Below, one piece after another: positions 1-12,508 of a stretch of DNA of 64,000 bases. Numbering within the stretch: the stretch's first letter is position 1; every line of letters starts with the position of its first letter. This DNA is from Phallusia mammillata. Its lineage: Eukaryota; Chordata; Ascidiacea; Phlebobranchia; Ascidiidae. The notes under the pieces were generated by a model, which was not told the origin of the DNA, ran no database searches, and saw nothing but the letters and a program-made list of their open reading frames with translations. The position numbers and the translations under genes are program-made. Location: the NCBI GenBank assembly GCA_003260075.1, contig QLIY01000266.1, positions 62,001 through 126,000 of the forward strand, in the 5' to 3' direction.

Positions 1-194
1 AAAGCATTCCACAAAAAAGCGTATTTGTTTGTCAAAACATTTGTCAATATTAAAACAAACAAATTTTACATAGCTTTAAATTACAAGTCACAAACCCCTA
101 CAACATGAAGCATGTTCACCAAAATGTCGTAATTGTAGTTTCACAGTATAGTAGATTTTGTCGCAATGTTAGGACATGTGACCAGGGTGGTGCG

Positions 195-323
195 CATTGA
201 CCTGACGTTTCTAGCAACTCACATATGTTACTATGTGCAGAGTGGCAACATCTAGGGGGGGGGGATTGACTTGAAGTTTCTAGCAACTCACATATGTTAC
301 TATGTGCAGAGTGGCAACATCTA
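195..323. repeat. Direct repeat joined by G10 (195-254 / 265-323)
   Basis: Two copies of about 60 bp with two mismatches, separated only by ten G at 255-264. The right copy contains the true acceptor and first bases of the globin exon; the left copy duplicates them. Probably a contig join. Confidence 0.8.
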
Positions 324-1037
324 TCTCAAAGCTGGTGAAATTTATTGAGCAACCAGATGAGATGCAAGCAAAACTTACAGAGCTTGGTGAGATTCACGCC
401 CAGCACAACGTGGAGCCTGAATACTTTGAGGTGAGTTGAACCATCAAAAACCAAAACAACAAAAAAGACTAGGCTGTGACATTCTCCCATCAAAAAATGG
501 TAATTACCGATGGTAATGAGTTTTATTTCCGAAACTGTATAAAAGTCAAACATCAAAAAGTTCATGTAAAATACAGTTGCATAGAGGCCAGTGCTAAAAA
601 ACTTTTTTTGATCTTCATTTTAAAATTTCAATCACTCAATGACATTTTTTGCAACCCTCATAGTTGCTCTACTTAAAAAGTGCTTTCCAGTCGAGTAACG
701 TTTTTTTCTGTTATGTGTAAGCACCAGTACAAACCTTAAGTTTCGTGTGCTGAAACTGTCAGGTTAAATAAGTTATAAAACAGGAAAAACCAAGGCTTTA
801 ATATGATCAGCTAAAAAACAAGTAAATTTTAACAATGATTTTTAGGCTATTTCTTGCTGTGTTCATTTTTTAAACAATTACTAAAAATGTTTTTTTTTGT
901 TACAGTACCTTGCTCCAGTTATGCTTGCAGTTATCGGCGAAAATCTTAAAATCACATCGAACTCTCCCATCATTCAGGCCTGGATCAAATTTTACGGAGT
1001 AATTAGGACCGGAATCATTAATGCCATGGACGTCTGA
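310..1037 (+). CDS. Globin, C-terminal two exons (partial gene)
   Basis: Haem-binding globin, probably oxygen-binding; the 5' exons lie left of the window. Two exons are visible: 310-430 (acceptor gtgcag, donor gtgag) and 906-1037 (acceptor ttacag, stop TGA at 1035-1037). The first encodes the E-to-F helix region and carries the proximal histidine in LGEIHAQHNVEPEYFE. The second encodes helices G and H, beginning YLAPVMLAVIGENL and ending INAMDV. Both splice phases (phase 2 at the left edge, phase 0 after EYFE) match the complete paralogue at 12509-17385, and exon 310-430 has the same length (121 nt) as its counterpart. A 60-bp direct copy of the start of exon 310-430, with its splice acceptor, lies just upstream behind a run of ten G; I think this is an assembly join, not a second exon. 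The family call is firm; which globin type is unknown. Confidence 0.9.
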
Positions 1038-1337
1038 GCTTTAGATTCACACCCGTTCATGTTTTTACTTTTTCGTGACTGCACCTTAAAAGATGTTGTG
1101 GTAAACTAACTATTTCCGACTTTGCGTGCCTTACAATAGCCGTGCCATTGCCACATACGGCGGTTCGTTATTTATTTATGTGTTTTATTGTTTGTTTTTC
1201 ACCGATGTCTGATGACTAACAAAATTTACAGACGTAAAAACAAACTTTGAGTGTATTGTGGTTTTTAATATGGGTTGGATAAGTCCATACCATACAGTTT
1301 CAAAAAAAAATATGGCCAGAGAAGGAATTTGAAGGTG

Positions 1338-3025
1338 ATTCGGAGACTGTTCGCAAGATTTTAAACTGTCGCAGTTGCCAATTTAATTTGTCAAAATTAC
1401 AACCCACCATTCATGGTGACTGTAGCAAAGAGAAGAAAATTAAAATAACGATGTATAAAAGGGAAGAAAAAATATTTAAATGATATTTAATTTTGGCTCT
1501 ATGAAACCGCAAGCTTATTTTTAAAAGCACTAAATTAAACCGGTGGGTTTTAAATCGACCAAACAACACACAAGCAACGTTATTACATGAGCTGGGCTTA
1601 ACCAAATTGGGTATGGCAAAGGGAAGACGTGTGAAATGACTTCAACTTAGTTCGCAACCAACCGAACTTTTAAGCTTACGACGGACACCTACAGGTCATA
1701 TCAAACTTGCAAAAACCAACGGTAGGTGGCAACACAGAGCAAATAACAAATTAAAATAGTAGGGGCAGGAACTTGGCGGATTGTCCGGCGCGCCTGACCC
1801 ATATACAGACAATCAAACCCTGATCGGGATTCGAACCCCGTAAAATATATTCAAGGCAGGAACTTGGCCGAACGGTCCAAGGCGCCTGACCCATAGGCTA
1901 CAGATACAAAAAATCTGATTGGGGAGCGTCCTGGGTTTGAACTCCGTGAAAATAACTTATTTGGAGACAGTTTGACATCAGCAGTGCCCTCGGAACAGTG
2001 TACCATATAGAGCAGGGATGGCGAACCACTGACCCGCGGGTCACAAAGTGACCCACCACGTGAATTCCCGTGACCCACTTGTAGTTTCATAAATTTATAC
2101 TGATTACTATAGGTAGGGTTAGCAGACTTCCAAGATTAAAAAGCAACACAACAGTTAACTTTAGACTTCCGGGGGGGGGGAATTCGGAGACTGCTCGCAA
2201 GATTTTAAACTGTTGCAGTTGCCAATTTAATTTATCAAAATTACAACCCACCATTCATGGTGACTGTAGCAAAGAGAAGAAAATTAAAATAACGATGTAT
2301 AAAAGGGAAGAAAAAATATTTAAATGATATTTAATTTTGGCTCTATGAAACCGCAAGCTTATTTTTAAAAGCACTAAATTAAACCGGTGGGTTTTAAATC
2401 GACCAAACAACACACAAGCAACGTTATTACATGAGCTGGGCTTAACCAAATTGGGTATGGCAAAGGGAAGACGTGTGAAATGACTTCAACTTAGTTCGCA
2501 ACCAACCGAACTTTTAAGCTTACGACGGACACCTACAGGTCATATCAAACTTGCAAAAACCAACGGTAGGTGGCAACACAGAGCAAATAACAAATTAAAA
2601 TAGTAGGGGCAGGAACTTGGCGGATTGTCCGGCGCGCCTGACCCATATACAGACAATCAAACCCTGATCGGGATTCGTCCTGGGTTCGAACCCCGTAAAA
2701 TATATTCAAGGCAGGAACTTGGCCGAACGGTCCAAGGCGCCTGACCCATAGGCTACAGATACAAAAAATCTGATTGGGGAGCGTCCTGGGTTTGAACTCC
2801 GTGAAAATAACTTATTTGGAGACAGTTTGACATCAGCAGTGCCCTCGGAACAGTGTACCATATAGAGCAGGGATGGCGAACCACTGACCCGCGGGTCACA
2901 AAGTGACCCACCACGTGAATTCCCGTGACCCACTTGTAGTTTCATAAATTTATACTGATTACTATAGGTAGGGTTAGCAGACTTCCAAGATTAAAAAGCA
3001 ACACAACAGTTACCTTTAGACTTCC
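1338..3025. repeat. Large direct repeat joined by G10 (1338-2170 / 2182-3025)
   Basis: About 835 bp occurs twice in tandem, separated by ten G at 2171-2180. The copies are nearly identical: a few substitutions, mostly close to the joint, and one short insertion within the SINE near 2676. The left copy ends abruptly inside a MITE whose complete form is in the right copy. This is what overlapping contig ends or two alleles laid end to end would look like. Confidence 0.85.
1762..1949 (+). repeat. Two tRNA-derived SINE units in tandem
   Basis: Two tRNA-like heads follow one another (about 1762-1840 and 1855-1949). The second has a Leu/Ser-type A-box, TGGCCGAACGG, and a B-box-like GGTTTGAACTCC; the first has the B-box TTCGAACCCC. 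Insertions and mismatches make a working tRNA unlikely. The pair recurs at 2608-2803 in the duplicated segment, and related copies lie near 19.3, 57.6 and 60.0 kb. Confidence 0.65.
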
Positions 3026-3376
3026 TAATGTCTTAAAATACAGATTGTTGAGTCAATTGTGAGGCAACAGAAATGTTTATTTAAACGTAAACGATTTGTT
3101 GTACCTTTGTTGATGCTGGTCGGTTCCACATATTTATGCGAATCTTTGTTTTCACACATGAATTTCATAAAATCGAGTGCCAGGAATCGTCTCAGCTCAG
3201 ATAGGACTGCTGCGCGTAATAAACTGAAAACTACCTAGGATTGCAAGACTTGCAGAATGATGCAGCAACAAGCATCTTAGCATTGACATGTAATAAAATA
3301 TGTGACCCACTTTGTTTTCTTTCCGAATTTTAATATCATGTTTGACCCATTCAACTAAAAAGGTTCGCCATCCCTG
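2868..3376. mobile_element. hAT-type MITE with 8-bp target duplication
   Basis: Terminal inverted repeats CAGGGATGGCGAACC and GGTTCGCCATCCCTG enclose 509 bp with no transposase. It is flanked by a perfect 8-bp duplication ATATAGAG (2860-2867, 3377-3384), the length hAT transposases make. A truncated copy lies at 2013-2170 in the left half of the duplication. Confidence 0.85.
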
Positions 3377-6300
3377 ATATAGAGTATAACCATGTAACAA
3401 CCAAGCTTCCAGTATAGGAATAAGAACAGATTGTTGGCTAGTTATAATAAAAACAGGGCTCAAACAGTTATTGCCAAAACAAGAAAATGTGAAAAAACTT
3501 GTTTGCGGTGTTTTAAAAACTCTTTCTCAGTAGCATAAAGCCGCAGTCCATAATGACAAATTGCAGACTGACATTGAATAAATGATTATTATAGATATGA
3601 GAATGATCGACTGTTTCCAGTTGCAAGTTAGGAAGTCGACTTTCGGTGAATTTCTGCATTAACTTGCCCTAAATACAGTTTCCATTCAATTTAACTGTTA
3701 AGATGGGAGTTAAGTGATACCCTCCACTAATCGATTGAGTAAGCAGACATTAAATAACAGTTAAGCATCAACCTGACAATATCGTTGAACGTGATGCAAA
3801 ACAAAATCAGCTAAATTCGAAAGTTGGGTGTTCGAAAGCTTATACGTTTACCTACAAATTGAAAGGCCTCCTACTTTTCGTTTTAAACTCGCGTATTTTA
3901 TACCCTATAAACCAAATCAATGACAAATATAGCTTAGTTTACACTTGAAGACAATCAATAACAAATGGTGAAATTCAATTAAGTGCCACAGAATTCGGGT
4001 CACGCTTTTCTGAGGTTTTCTTCTAAAACAAAGCTAACATTTTCAAGTTAACCCCAACCCCCACAGCATGTAAGTCTTTGGGGACAATTTATACGCTGTT
4101 AAAAAAACTTTGAAGATCATTTTAATTTACGACATCTCTATTAAGATTGTATGGGGCGAGGGGCTAAAACTTGAAATTTGGCTTCTATAACTGCCAAAAC
4201 ACTTAAAATTAGAGATTTGGGCCTCCATTTCATAAGTTGCATATAGCTAAACATATAAAACTGTTAAATTATGTCGTAAACACTAAAACTTAGATAATCC
4301 CCCTTTACATGTGGGGTCCCTGGCTGCAAACCCTTAATCACTGACGGGGCTTATAAACACTAATTTCATGTTTATTTCTTGATACAAACGTACATTTTTA
4401 AATGTCATATTGAAAAAACGGTCAATAACAATAACGCAACCACTAATTTATACAGTTCGTTAATGTACATGTGTGTGAAGTCACATTTTGTAAAATACTC
4501 AGCCAAAGAGAGTACTTGCATTTTTGGCCCATCACTCACTAATTTTTACCCAACAACGTTTTTTTACATCAAGCTGAACAGTCACAGCGAGCGTTGAAAA
4601 GTGTCCGAACTGCGCACAACGGCAAGCTTGACAGGGGCGCAAGTTTTGATGAACGGCTTGGCGTAAAAGTAAGATGTTTTTTGCGGGGGGGTCAGTGTTC
4701 TTATACCCCTGAGACTACACAGCATGTGTTGTCGAAAAAGTGCTTATACGGTAGACTACAGCGGTGACGTAAAGTATGTTACGTAAACAGCAGGAACTAG
4801 GGCAAAAGTTAATTGGCTTTTGGTATTAGTGACATGGCTTATAGCGCAGACACTCTATTAGCTTATTGACTTTGCATGGTTGGCAAGACTATACTATATG
4901 CGTAATGACAAATCTGTGTCAAAAACAAATCAACGTTTCAAGGCAGTTTCTAGTTTGGTATTTGTTGTAGCGGCTGTTGCGTTGCTATTTTCAGTCTCGA
5001 AGCGGAAAAGGTTTCAATCATTAAAAAAGCTATTTCTCCTCGCATTACAGCAACGCCCACAATTAGAAAGAACTGTGATTTGTTCAAAGTTCTTTGGTCA
5101 ACCGAATTCTGCACGTTTTTCACGCAACATGCGAAAACAGTTGCCATGACAAAGGCAAGCCCAAAATTTTGACCAAAAGAAAGCATCCTCCTTTCAAAAT
5201 TGTTGACCAGTCCCTGGCTAGAGACCAATAATTCAACCTAAGACGTTGAATATTCATCTGCCAATTTAAGAAAAGATCGTTTTTATACGTCAATTTAACT
5301 GTGCTGGCATTATCTTTCGCGTCAACAACAATGACGCATAAAATGTCGCAGCCACGCTTTTTAACAGAATTTCCTCGAAAATTACAATGAAATTGGGCTT
5401 CTTCAGCGGCGGAGGATTTTATTGGCAGCACATTGAACTCAAAGGCAGAGAGAAAAACAACCAAAGCAGCTAGCAAGGGTATTTTCGTCTCGCTTTTAAA
5501 TCTTTAAGCATATCCATTAAAAACGAAAAAGCTTGTATGAAGTAACTATATTTAGTGCAGTCTTACCGATCGCTGCTGTTATTATATCTGCTCAAGTTTT
5601 GGTCAGTTTTGTTACTGATTATACGCACTTTCAAGTCTGCCTGTTGTGTTTTGCAGACTTTGGTGAAGTGTGGTCTTTAGTGTGTAGTATTGTAGATAAA
5701 CTTGCAGCTTCAAAAGCTTAAAATCAGTTTTACTTTCGTATAGCTCTTCCAGTATGTGTTTTGTTATTGCAAAATATCTATAGTGGAAATATTGATTGTA
5801 ACCGACCTAAAGTACAACACAGGAGCAGAGCGAAAAGATACCAAAATCAGTTTTCACTGAACATATTAGTTGCTTGGTATAACCCTGCAGTCACTAAACA
5901 CAACCGACCAGCAGATAGTTAATCAACGCCCCCAACGGTATTTGTCAACTAAAACGAACCGAGCAGTAGATTAATTGGTTTGCCGTGTATGTTACAGTGT
6001 AGTGATGACTTTCGGAAACCATGTTACACTGTTTAAACTTTAGGTAAATCTTTTTAACAGTCATTGGTCTGCTTCTAAATGTAAAACTACATTCCTATTT
6101 AAACTTTGATAGAATAAAAAGCGTTTAAATTGTCGATAAAACATGTATTCTTTGCAGATCCTTTTTACACAGTATGTCTGGTTTTAAAAGGTGTGGAACT
6201 ATGTAGGCCACACAGCACACAACCATTGTCGGCACAAAACATAGTGCTTATATTTCATGACAAAATTTACATCAAAGCTTCTTTGAAATGTTTAAAAAGT

Positions 6301-9239
6301 GTGTCCAAAAACGCTGACTTATATTTGGGTACAAAGCAAGTTAAATTGTCCAACGGTTATAACCTTTTAAGTAAGACATGAACCTCGCTTAAATAATTAG
6401 CACAGTGCATCAAGCGGAGTGAAAACCTGTCACACTTTACTATCGATTTCACTCACTTTCGGTTCAAAGCGTTTCTGTTCTATAAAGTGGAATTAATTGC
6501 CTTTGAGTGTCAATAAAGTGACGAAAAATTTGGCTAGACTTTTCCAATTTTGCAACTGTGGGTCGCATAGCACTTGTAGCAAGACGATATTGATTGAAAG
6601 GCTAAAGGAACTTGGCAATAGAGATATGTGTATTGGTCTTGAGTTTTCAGACAGGGTGCGTAAAATCCGAGGTGATGCCCTTTTAACGGTGACAAGTGAA
6701 GTCAGTCATTTCTTTAAAATAGAAAAAAGGGCGTGAGAACGCCAATCATTGCGGGTATAGTGGACACCAAAAAGAAACAAGCGCACAATCATATGCCTCG
6801 AAAACTAAACACAATGCCGTTCTGCAATTTTGGCACAATATTTTGGACTTGCAAACATTTTGGGCCGCGAATTGTTTTGATTTAAGCGTATATTGGATCA
6901 GGTGAAAAAAAAAGATCTACGACAACAGAATAAACAAGTTTTTACTTTCGCTTATAGCAAACTTTCCTTTTGTTTTTTGCACCACGTGAAATAAATTCAA
7001 CTCAATGGATTTGAACGTCATGTGATAAAAAGGTTTTTTTCGCATGATGTTTTGAAAGAAAACTATCTTATAGTTCGGGTTGTCGTTTTTTGGCATTTTT
7101 TTTCTGGTATTACAATGTAATGACAAATTACACAGGTCGTTGACAAAATCCGAATCTTAACAAACAACAAGGTCGGTTGCAGAGAAACCAATAACAACGT
7201 TTTCATTAGTCGTATTATTTAGAATGTGGCTTGAACTGTTTTCAAGCCTATTGGATTTTGTCAACTAACCCACTTTAGGCGTGCACATGTAGATGACTTA
7301 TTGATTGCCGGAACTAATTTATTGTCACGACGGGCAATAAAGCTTTATAGATTGCATTAATCAGGTTTATCCTGAAAACATGTCCATTGGGAATAGGCGA
7401 CTCAATTGCATGTGCATATACATCTATGCTGTCGATGACTACATGTCATGTCCTTGTCTGCAAATGTAAGTCAATGGCAATCAGGCCAGGTTCATGTTCA
7501 ATTGCGATCTGTGATAACGTACTGTGGGTTCAACTCGGCGCAGCACTTTAATTGAGTTAGACAGGCAGCATTTCCCATCTGCTGAAGTAAGGGTTGAATA
7601 GCAGTAAGCCAGACACAACATAAAACGAAGGAAGGGATATACACGTACCAGCTGTAGCATTAATGGTATGTTGGTAATTTAATATAGTAGGTTCCGCGCA
7701 ACGTAGATGCATGAAGGTTACATAAATACACAAAATAGACGAGTGCGAATAAGATATTTGATCTCAGTAATCGATATTTCGGATATATCAGTACTTGTTT
7801 CTTTGTATTTTCAGTTCACTTTGCAACTGTTCCGGTTTTCGTGGTGTACTCTTGGTTGTAATAACGAGCCGTATGGTTCAGAACAGTGTATCTTTCGGGG
7901 ATAATTTAATTTTACTAATTACTTTAGTCAACTTGATTTCGTTTTTTTACCCAAAAAGTTTGGCGAGCAGAGCAGGTTTTTAATGCGCATTTTCCCAGGT
8001 ATACAAAATATTTAAATCACAGTTTGCAGTCTTAGAATTTAGCCAGATAGAAAGGCTCTGACAGACCGTTAGCACCCGTGTGCGTTGAATTTCGGTAGTT
8101 GGAGTTATGTTTTGGCAAGTTTTAAAGCGTTTTACTCTTGTGGCAACTTGCAGATAAGAATAAAAAGTGCTCTATACCAGTTAAACCATTACAATTGAGC
8201 TTAAATTAACACTTAACATCTTTGCGAGCATCTCCTATATATTCATTACTATTCTTTAACGAATTTAAGCAGACAGTAAGGTAAGAGAATCGAATACATT
8301 TACGTCAGCATACGCAAGCCTTAAACGGATTTGTAAATAAAAGGTCAAAAGAGGCCCTTAAAAAAGCGGTGAGCTGTTAAAATTCAATCCGTAAGGAGAT
8401 AATTCAATTAAATTTGTAACACAATGTTGTTTGCATTTATGTAACCTTATCAACGATCCTCGAAGCGATATTAGCATTGATTACAATGACAAATTAACCT
8501 TTTTAAATAGCGTAAACAAGGCTTATCGCTAAAGCGCATCTTGCAATATTCAAAGGATGTTATGACGAGAAACTGGCAGGAGAGATGATACCAGGCTTTA
8601 AAATTTAATGTACAGTTTTCATTTAGAATGTAAGCACAAGTGTTCGAAAAAACTATAAAAAAGGTGTCATTTCATTGTAGATACTTATTGTCGTGCACAT
8701 TCACAGCATTTGTAGTTACAAGTACTTCCATAGAAAATGATTGTTGCAAAGGGATTAGGGTACAAGCAATTAACAATGCTGTTGAAAATGTATGACAAGT
8801 AAAGTTAAACTGCAATGAAATAACAGGGAAAGATCGAATTGCAGCCCGAACCTGACCAAAATCTGATGCAAATAACGCAGCATTTAATGCCAATTTGTAG
8901 ATTTTTGCAGATTATTTTAATTTGCAACTGCTAGCCGAATGTTAACAGTTGTTCGAATTACTAGCGTTTTTGTGTGGTTACAAGAGTTATTTGGTTGTTA
9001 ACAAAAATTATAGACACGATAGAAGCTATAAAATATACACTACTAAGTGATATGTAAAACAAAATAGCGGTATAGAGGTAACATTCACGTTTTCATTCAC
9101 GAGTAGACAAGGCCCCACTATGACTTGTATATGACATGCGATCTCATGAGACTTTTATTTGGCAAGTTGGAAGCGATGTCATAGGTGTCCGCAGGTTTTT
9201 TTTTAAGGTTTTGTTTGGGTGACCGCTAAGTAGTTTTAA

Positions 9240-9317
<78 letters not shown>

Positions 9318-9418
9318 AATAAGGTTTAATTTGTTTCGCGCCGTTCGACAACTATAATATATAGACTATAATGTAACATATGTGATTGGAAAATAGTCAC
9401 CCAGCAAACATTATAACC

Positions 9419-9500
<82 letters not shown>
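9240..9500 (+). repeat. Two long G homopolymers (75 and 80 G) about 106 bp apart
   Basis: Pure G fills 9240-9314 and 9421-9500. The 106 bp between them is AT-rich with no recognisable content. No flanking duplication is visible. They may be sized gaps written as G, or true G-tracts. Confidence 0.9.
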
Positions 9501-9504
<4 letters not shown>

Positions 9505-11910
9505 AATTGGAACTCAATGCATTTATTTAGAATTACTTTCTAAAAACTTGCTCAAATAACAAGCTAAAAATTAACAACTTGGCAACAAATTTATTTGAGT
9601 TTGATTTTGCGAGTTGCATGTAGCTTAAGATTTTTAACACGGTTGCAACACCCGAAAAGGTTGACTATATTTAGCCGACACCTGCCAGTTCGGTTAATTG
9701 GCAATTACGTTGATTAACTGACGGATGGTTGCCACCCTTTTTGTAAAATCTAAAAATAGAAACGTGAAAATTTTGCCGCTCATAGAATTGATTGATTGAT
9801 TCTTCTCCGTTTGTTTCATTTTAAGTTCAACGGTCGGAATACCGGCTACGAATGCACATTGTTTATTTATTTTAAGTCCGCTATTTTAAGTCAAGGCGTG
9901 TTTCTCTGCATATTTTCAGGACTTTTTCGAGGAAGTTAGTTACCTTATTTAAGTTTAACGTATCGGGTTTCGACAAAATGTAAAAAATGCCGCGAAAGTT
10001 TCGTTAAAAACAAGAGACCTCGAGCTAAGATCAGAACCGTCAACTTCGAGAGTAAGTCAGGTGCGCTAGCCGTTTGAACATATTGCAAATTGTGCTTCGG
10101 CGTTTCTGCTTTATTTGAAAATTTTAATACGTTCCGTTTGACAAGTACCATACAAATATTAGAGTATCTTTGAAAACAATTGTAGACAGATGCACAACTG
10201 TACTATAACTATTTTGTGACCAGCAAAAAAGGTGATCGTCGGCATAAACGGAATTTACTAATTGAAGGGTAAGATCGTACGAAAATCGTTGATTTTGTCG
10301 ATCGTATTGGCGATGAAGTGACTATTTAATTGCGGATGTAACAAAGGACATTTTTTGTATGGAACGGACCATTTAGGACCTACATTTTAGGTCATTAGTG
10401 ACCAACCACAATGCGTTTTCACCACAGGACCACTCATAATGGACAGTTGGACAGAAAATATTCAACAGTTTCGTCACAAACAGTGCATTGTGCGTTCCGG
10501 AATCTTTGAATTGTAAGGAACAAAGGCGAGTGGCAATAGGGAAAACAGTGGCAAATTTGAATTATTCATAACTGGCGGTTTGGAATTTAAGGTGAACTGT
10601 TTTGTGGCCTTAACAACGGAACAACTGTTTGCCTTTTTGCGTCGCAAACTTGTCAGGTATTTAAACGTATGTGGGCATACACAGAGGCTTACTGTGAGCA
10701 CGTTTTTGCCCCACGTAAGCTTTGTACAGCATATAATTTCTGACACGCTGAAACTTTGCAACAAAAACCAGCTTAGAGAAAACATTGGTAAAACTTCTAA
10801 ATACATTTCATCGCAAAAATCCCCGAAAACAAAACTATTTGCAGCACAAATAGTATTTTTGGCAGCAAACTTCGTATTTTTCTATTTTACACGTCATAGA
10901 CCCGTGACAAATTGACGTGGTGTTTTTCATGCGTCACGATGTTATGACGAACTTGGGGTAATCACATGTTTACGAAGCCACTTTCAGTCGAAAGAGTTAC
11001 ATCAACGTACGACAAACTTCCGTTTTCAAATAGTTGTTAGTCATTAACAAGTGCCTTATATCCGTTGTACTGCTTACTAGCTGATTATTCATTCGGCAAA
11101 AAGAGTAACCAGTTCGCCCTAAATAACAAAACACAGTTGATTAGTAAACAGTTTGACTTGAAATAAATACGTTTAAAAATGGCGTAAAAAGCACAAAATG
11201 ATGTCATAATAAAAATTTGTGACAAAACAGCAAGTTATTATGCTTACACCGGTTACAAAATTAAAAAAAAACGAAATTTTTAAACTTTTAAAATCCCTCT
11301 CACCCTAAATTGGCTTATTAAATGATGACGTCGCAATTACGTAACAATAGTGATTCAGCACTGAAAATTGATAAAATGAGAGTACAACACGGTTAAAAAT
11401 ATGTAGTGCAATCGACAGCTTTAAAGGTCGTGCTGGTATCACAGAACCTAGAATTGTTTAATGGCTTGTGTCGTAGGCGCTAAAAGTACGTGTTTGCGGA
11501 AGTTATCGCGGGGAAAATTTATTGTTCATTGAAGGTTTAAAAGTGCACTTGGCCAAGACTGACATTGTGTTCAAAGCGGCAGCAGAAAAAAAGGGAAGCG
11601 AAAGTTTTAAGCGTTCTTGATTACTGTTTAAGCACCAAAGCTTAGGAGTTGAGGTATGAGAAAACGTATGTTAATAAATCTTTAATCTTTGGTTTAATGT
11701 TATTGTGTGAATATTAGAGGGTTTTGTCAGTGGTTTGGCGCACGTTAGTACGCACGTACAAAATAAAACACAAGAAATGAAAGTGCTTTTATATTGGCGT
11801 TCAAGCAGTATGTTCCAAGCAGTAGTACTGCTTTTTGATTTATTTTTCTGAGTTGATGTTGGGACGATAAATATAGTTAACGTTTGATTGGAACATAATG
11901 GGGTTATAGT

Positions 11911-11946
11911 CAGGGTTGCCATACCGTCCTTATTTCTAAGATTTGT

Positions 11947-11998
<52 letters not shown>

Positions 11999-12261
11999 TT
12001 TTGTCTTATTTTCAAAAATTACAAGTCCGATCCCTGCCACAAGTAAAAGTAAACCTATAGACCTGAGCAGTCGTGAGATGCACAAAGTATTTTCTACAAA
12101 CAAGGAGTTGTTGGAACAGATTGTTTCTCGCAAAAAATATGGCATATGATATACCATGGCTCGTTTAAACGCGAAAAATTATTTAAAAACGTTTGTTTCG
12201 TTTCGAATGGAAACTTATTTTTTCCGTCCTTATTTTCGAGACCGTGTCGATGGCAACCCTG
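11911..12261. mobile_element. hAT-type MITE containing a 50-G run
   Basis: Starts CAGGGTTGCCATACCGTCC and ends GGCAACCCTG, with a perfect 8-bp duplication GTTATAGT on both sides (11903-11910, 12262-12269). A related element lies at 36014-36361. The G run (11948-11997) stands where the relative has a stretch of ordinary sequence. Confidence 0.85.
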
Positions 12262-12358
12262 GTTATAGTATATGGGGGGGGGGGTCGAATGGAAACTTAT
12301 TTTTTCCGTTGTCCTTATTTTCGAGACCGTGTCGATGGCAACCCTGGTTATAGTATAT
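12203..12358. repeat. Direct repeat joined by G11 (12203-12273 / 12285-12358)
   Basis: The right end of the MITE and its target duplication are repeated after eleven G at 12274-12284. The copies differ by a 3-bp insertion. Confidence 0.8.
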
Positions 12359-12508
12359 TAGCACTGTACAATGAAAGCAGCTACGTTTTGCAGCGTTTTG
12401 CTTTGTAGATTTCGAACCAACAATTAACAAGGTCTTTACCATTTCACAGGTTGCAACTAGTTTAAACTATTTTACTACATCAAACGACGTTTATACAAAA
12501 TTCTTGCA

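Larger units (their letters stand above)
1038..12508. other. Intergenic region between the two globin genes
   Basis: AT-rich sequence with no exon I can support. It holds a G-joined duplication (1338-3025), tRNA-like SINEs, a hAT-type MITE (2868-3376), two very long G runs (9240-9500) and a second MITE (11911-12261). Short open frames at 4880-5476 on both strands lack convincing starts or domains. No unique feature is visible from about 3400 to 9200. Confidence 0.6.

Noticed and set aside
1855-1949. A true tRNA gene
   Set aside because: The A- and B-box strings are present but stems do not close cleanly and the unit is repeated at several loci, so SINE is the better call.
1411-2945. Pairs of identical small minus-strand frames (1411/2255 and 1851/2706)
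   Set aside because: They are the two halves of the G-joined duplication and lie over SINE and MITE sequence.
4880-5476. Overlapping open frames on both strands with hydrophobic starts
   Set aside because: The minus-strand frame with a signal-like start (LAALVVFLSAFEF) has no ATG and no clear acceptor; no domain is visible.
9326-9517. Proline-rich frame on the minus strand
   Set aside because: It is simply the translation of the 80-G run; likewise the frames at 11671-12157 and 25605-25853.
10474-10915. Opposing 110- and 111-aa frames
   Set aside because: They mirror each other on the two strands and neither has a domain or good start.
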